Positions 62,789-64,000 of a stretch of DNA of 64,000 bases are shown in pieces (the stretch's first letter is position 1; every line of letters begins with the position of its first letter). Source of the DNA: Paenibacillus sp. DMB5. Its GTDB lineage: Bacteria; Bacillota; Bacilli; Paenibacillales; Paenibacillaceae. The notes under the pieces are model-generated. The model was given only the letters and a program-made list of their open reading frames with translations, was not told where the DNA came from and did not search any database. The stretch covers positions 1 through 64,000 of the forward strand of contig NZ_LRAC01000037.1 in assembly GCF_001517085.1 (NCBI RefSeq), written 5' to 3'. Both the position numbers and the translations under genes were made by a program.

Positions 62789-64000
62789 TTATTGACAGCT
62801 AGCTTTAAGCCCAGCCAATATAAATACAACATCAACCTCTACACCTGCACTAAGGACTAATTGAATATAATTCCCCTGCTCATTCTGCTCTATCTTGGCT
62901 TCACTCCCGTTAACCATAGCCTTTGTCCATGGAAGCCCTGGCTTTAAGCGGATGGTATTATCATCCCTGAGAGAGTTCAGTGTCACGTGTACGGTTCTTG
63001 CGGGCAAATCCCAGGATAATGCCTTAGCTTCGACCATTGTTCTTGCCATAAGTCCATTAATGGAGCCGGTTTGCCAATCGGAAGGCAAAGCCGGAAGAAC
63101 CTCTATTACTCCGGTATTCGAGAATAATAATGCTTCATTGACGGCTGCCACTGTGCCGAAGGAGGTATCCGAACAGTAGCAGTTACACCTTCTGTTAGAA
63201 TCATGATCTGTCATCAAGGAGCTGTAGTACCCGGCATCCCTCATCATTGGAAGCAGTGAGGAGAGCACGCCGTCACCATTTTTCAGCCTGGCTTGGACCA
63301 GCGCCTTATGCATCCAGCCATGCCCTGCGGTATCATCTCCGGTATTATATTGATCCCTGTTGGCAATCGCGGTCTTGGCAGCCCGGGCCAACCCCGGATT
63401 GTTCTGCGTTTCATAGGCAGGCCATGCTGCATAGAGATGGCTCAAGTGCCGGTGGTTGTTATTCTCCATATATTCATTCATAGCCCACTCGCGTAAGGCA
63501 CCGTCCGAATCGTATTTGTAATCCGGCAGCAGCTTAAGCAATGACTCCCATTTAGCTATTGCGTATTCATAGCCTTCTCTCTTGACTGCCTGCTCCATTG
63601 CAATGACCATGGATAGACCATCCCGGGCGGCTGAAATATCCATAGTGGCATTAGCTGTAATCGTGCTGTTATAGCCGATGGGATGATTTTCGGGAGAATA
63701 CGCCGGAATGATCAGGTATTTTTCACCCGGATTTAGTAGCGTTTTGCCATGCTGGTGACATGCGTTGCCGTTAATATCCGTGTAGTATTCCGGTGTGCAT
63801 AGCTGCTCCCAGAAGTTAGCCTGCTTGGTCAGCAGGGGGAGCAGAATATTCTCTGCAAGATTCAAATAGCCTTTATCCTTAAGCTGTGCGAATTCCTCAT
63901 CATTCAGGCCTCCATCACGAACACCAAGTACCGGTTTTAGTTCATGTAACCGCATGTTGCCGTTAATCGGAATCTGCTGGTTCCCGTAACACTGCCAGTA
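62789..64000 (-). CDS. GH95 alpha-L-fucosidase-like enzyme, C-terminal part
   Basis: The frame is open to the window edge and continues beyond it: before the Met at 63955 it reads YWQCYGNQQIPINGN, which belongs to the barrel. At least 403 residues are present, of a family normally 750-800 long. ENNNHRHLSHLYAAWP and DTAGHGWMHKALVQARL match the catalytic (alpha/alpha)6 barrel of GH95, an inverting alpha-1,2-fucosidase or galactosidase. EVLPALPSDWQTGSINGLMAR is the C-terminal sandwich. Substrate is inferred from family. Confidence 0.88.
   Translation of the reverse strand, partial: YWQCYGNQQIPINGNMRLHELKPVLGVRDGGLNDEEFAQLKDKGYLNLAENILLPLLTKQANFWEQLCTPEYYTDINGNACHQHGKTLLNPGEKYLIIPAYSPENHPIGYNSTITANATMDISAARDGLSMVIAMEQAVKREGYEYAIAKWESLLKLLPDYKYDSDGALREWAMNEYMENNNHRHLSHLYAAWPAYETQNNPGLARAAKTAIANRDQYNTGDDTAGHGWMHKALVQARLKNGDGVLSSLLPMMRDAGYYSSLMTDHDSNRRCNCYCSDTSFGTVAAVNEALLFSNTGVIEVLPALPSDWQTGSINGLMARTMVEAKALSWDLPARTVHVTLNSLRDDNTIRLKPGLPWTKAMVNGSEAKIEQNEQGNYIQLVLSAGVEVDVVFILAGLKASCQ

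Noticed and set aside
63955-63955. Start of the GH95 gene at the Met at 63955
   Set aside because: The frame is open upstream to the window edge and encodes conserved barrel sequence, so the gene begins outside the window.

Overview
The window looks like a piece of the chromosome of a spore-forming, polysaccharide-degrading Bacillota, most likely Paenibacillus or a close relative. This is an inference from gene content: CotF-type and DUF3231 spore proteins, a manganese catalase, Ku, an S-layer (SLH) giant protein, a CUT1 sugar ABC transporter beside a YesM/YesN-type two-component pair, and many glycoside hydrolases with AraC regulators. Strong AAGGAGG-type ribosome binding sites and stem-loop/U-run terminators fit a Gram-positive host. 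I saw no tRNA, rRNA, CRISPR array, phage or complete insertion sequence.

Layout. 0-2 kb: a 52-bp repeat array, a perfect 18-bp inverted repeat, a 37-bp tandem array and a rhamnogalacturonan acetylesterase-like gene. 2-5 kb: a P-type Ca2+ ATPase with a frameshift. 5-11 kb: sugar island one (AraC, GH27 alpha-galactosidase, frameshifted GH2 beta-galactosidase, divergent AraC). 11-19 kb: an HTTM-DCC membrane fusion, then a diaminopropionate ammonia-lyase / M20 peptidase / HAD operon facing its probable GntR regulator, a methyltransferase-like gene and a second 52-bp array. 19-24 kb: spore and stress genes (HesB-like, two coat proteins, GH13 cyclomaltodextrinase, DUF3231, Mn catalase). 23.7-33 kb: Ku, CE2-type esterase, an LplABC-like sugar importer and its convergent YesMN-like sensor pair. 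33-42 kb: TetR/MFS efflux pair, YitT- and YczE-family membrane proteins, the third 52-bp array, a large GH28-like beta-helix protein and a PAS histidine kinase. 42-51.8 kb: small enzymes (DUF1349, HAD, ProX-like deacylase, serine hydrolase), AT-rich genes and a frameshifted GH94 phosphorylase. 51.8-55 kb: siderophore importer genes without an ATPase. 55-64 kb: a relic of a sugar permease, a 2268-residue surface protein (three lamin-tail domains, metallophosphoesterase, three SLH) and the C-terminal part of a GH95 fucosidase running off the right edge.

Two window-wide patterns matter. First, five genes (Ca2+ ATPase, GH2, diaminopropionate lyase, GH94 and an AT-rich membrane protein) are each broken by exactly one missing base in a homopolymer run. 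That points to systematic sequencing or assembly error rather than five independent pseudogenes. Second, three arrays of tandem repeats at about 0, 18.7 and 36.7 kb share a 52-bp period and a GGGA-TTTT-TCCC hairpin core although the rest of the unit differs. At least two of them sit between convergent genes, and paired base changes keep the stem. I regard this repeat family as the least explained feature here.
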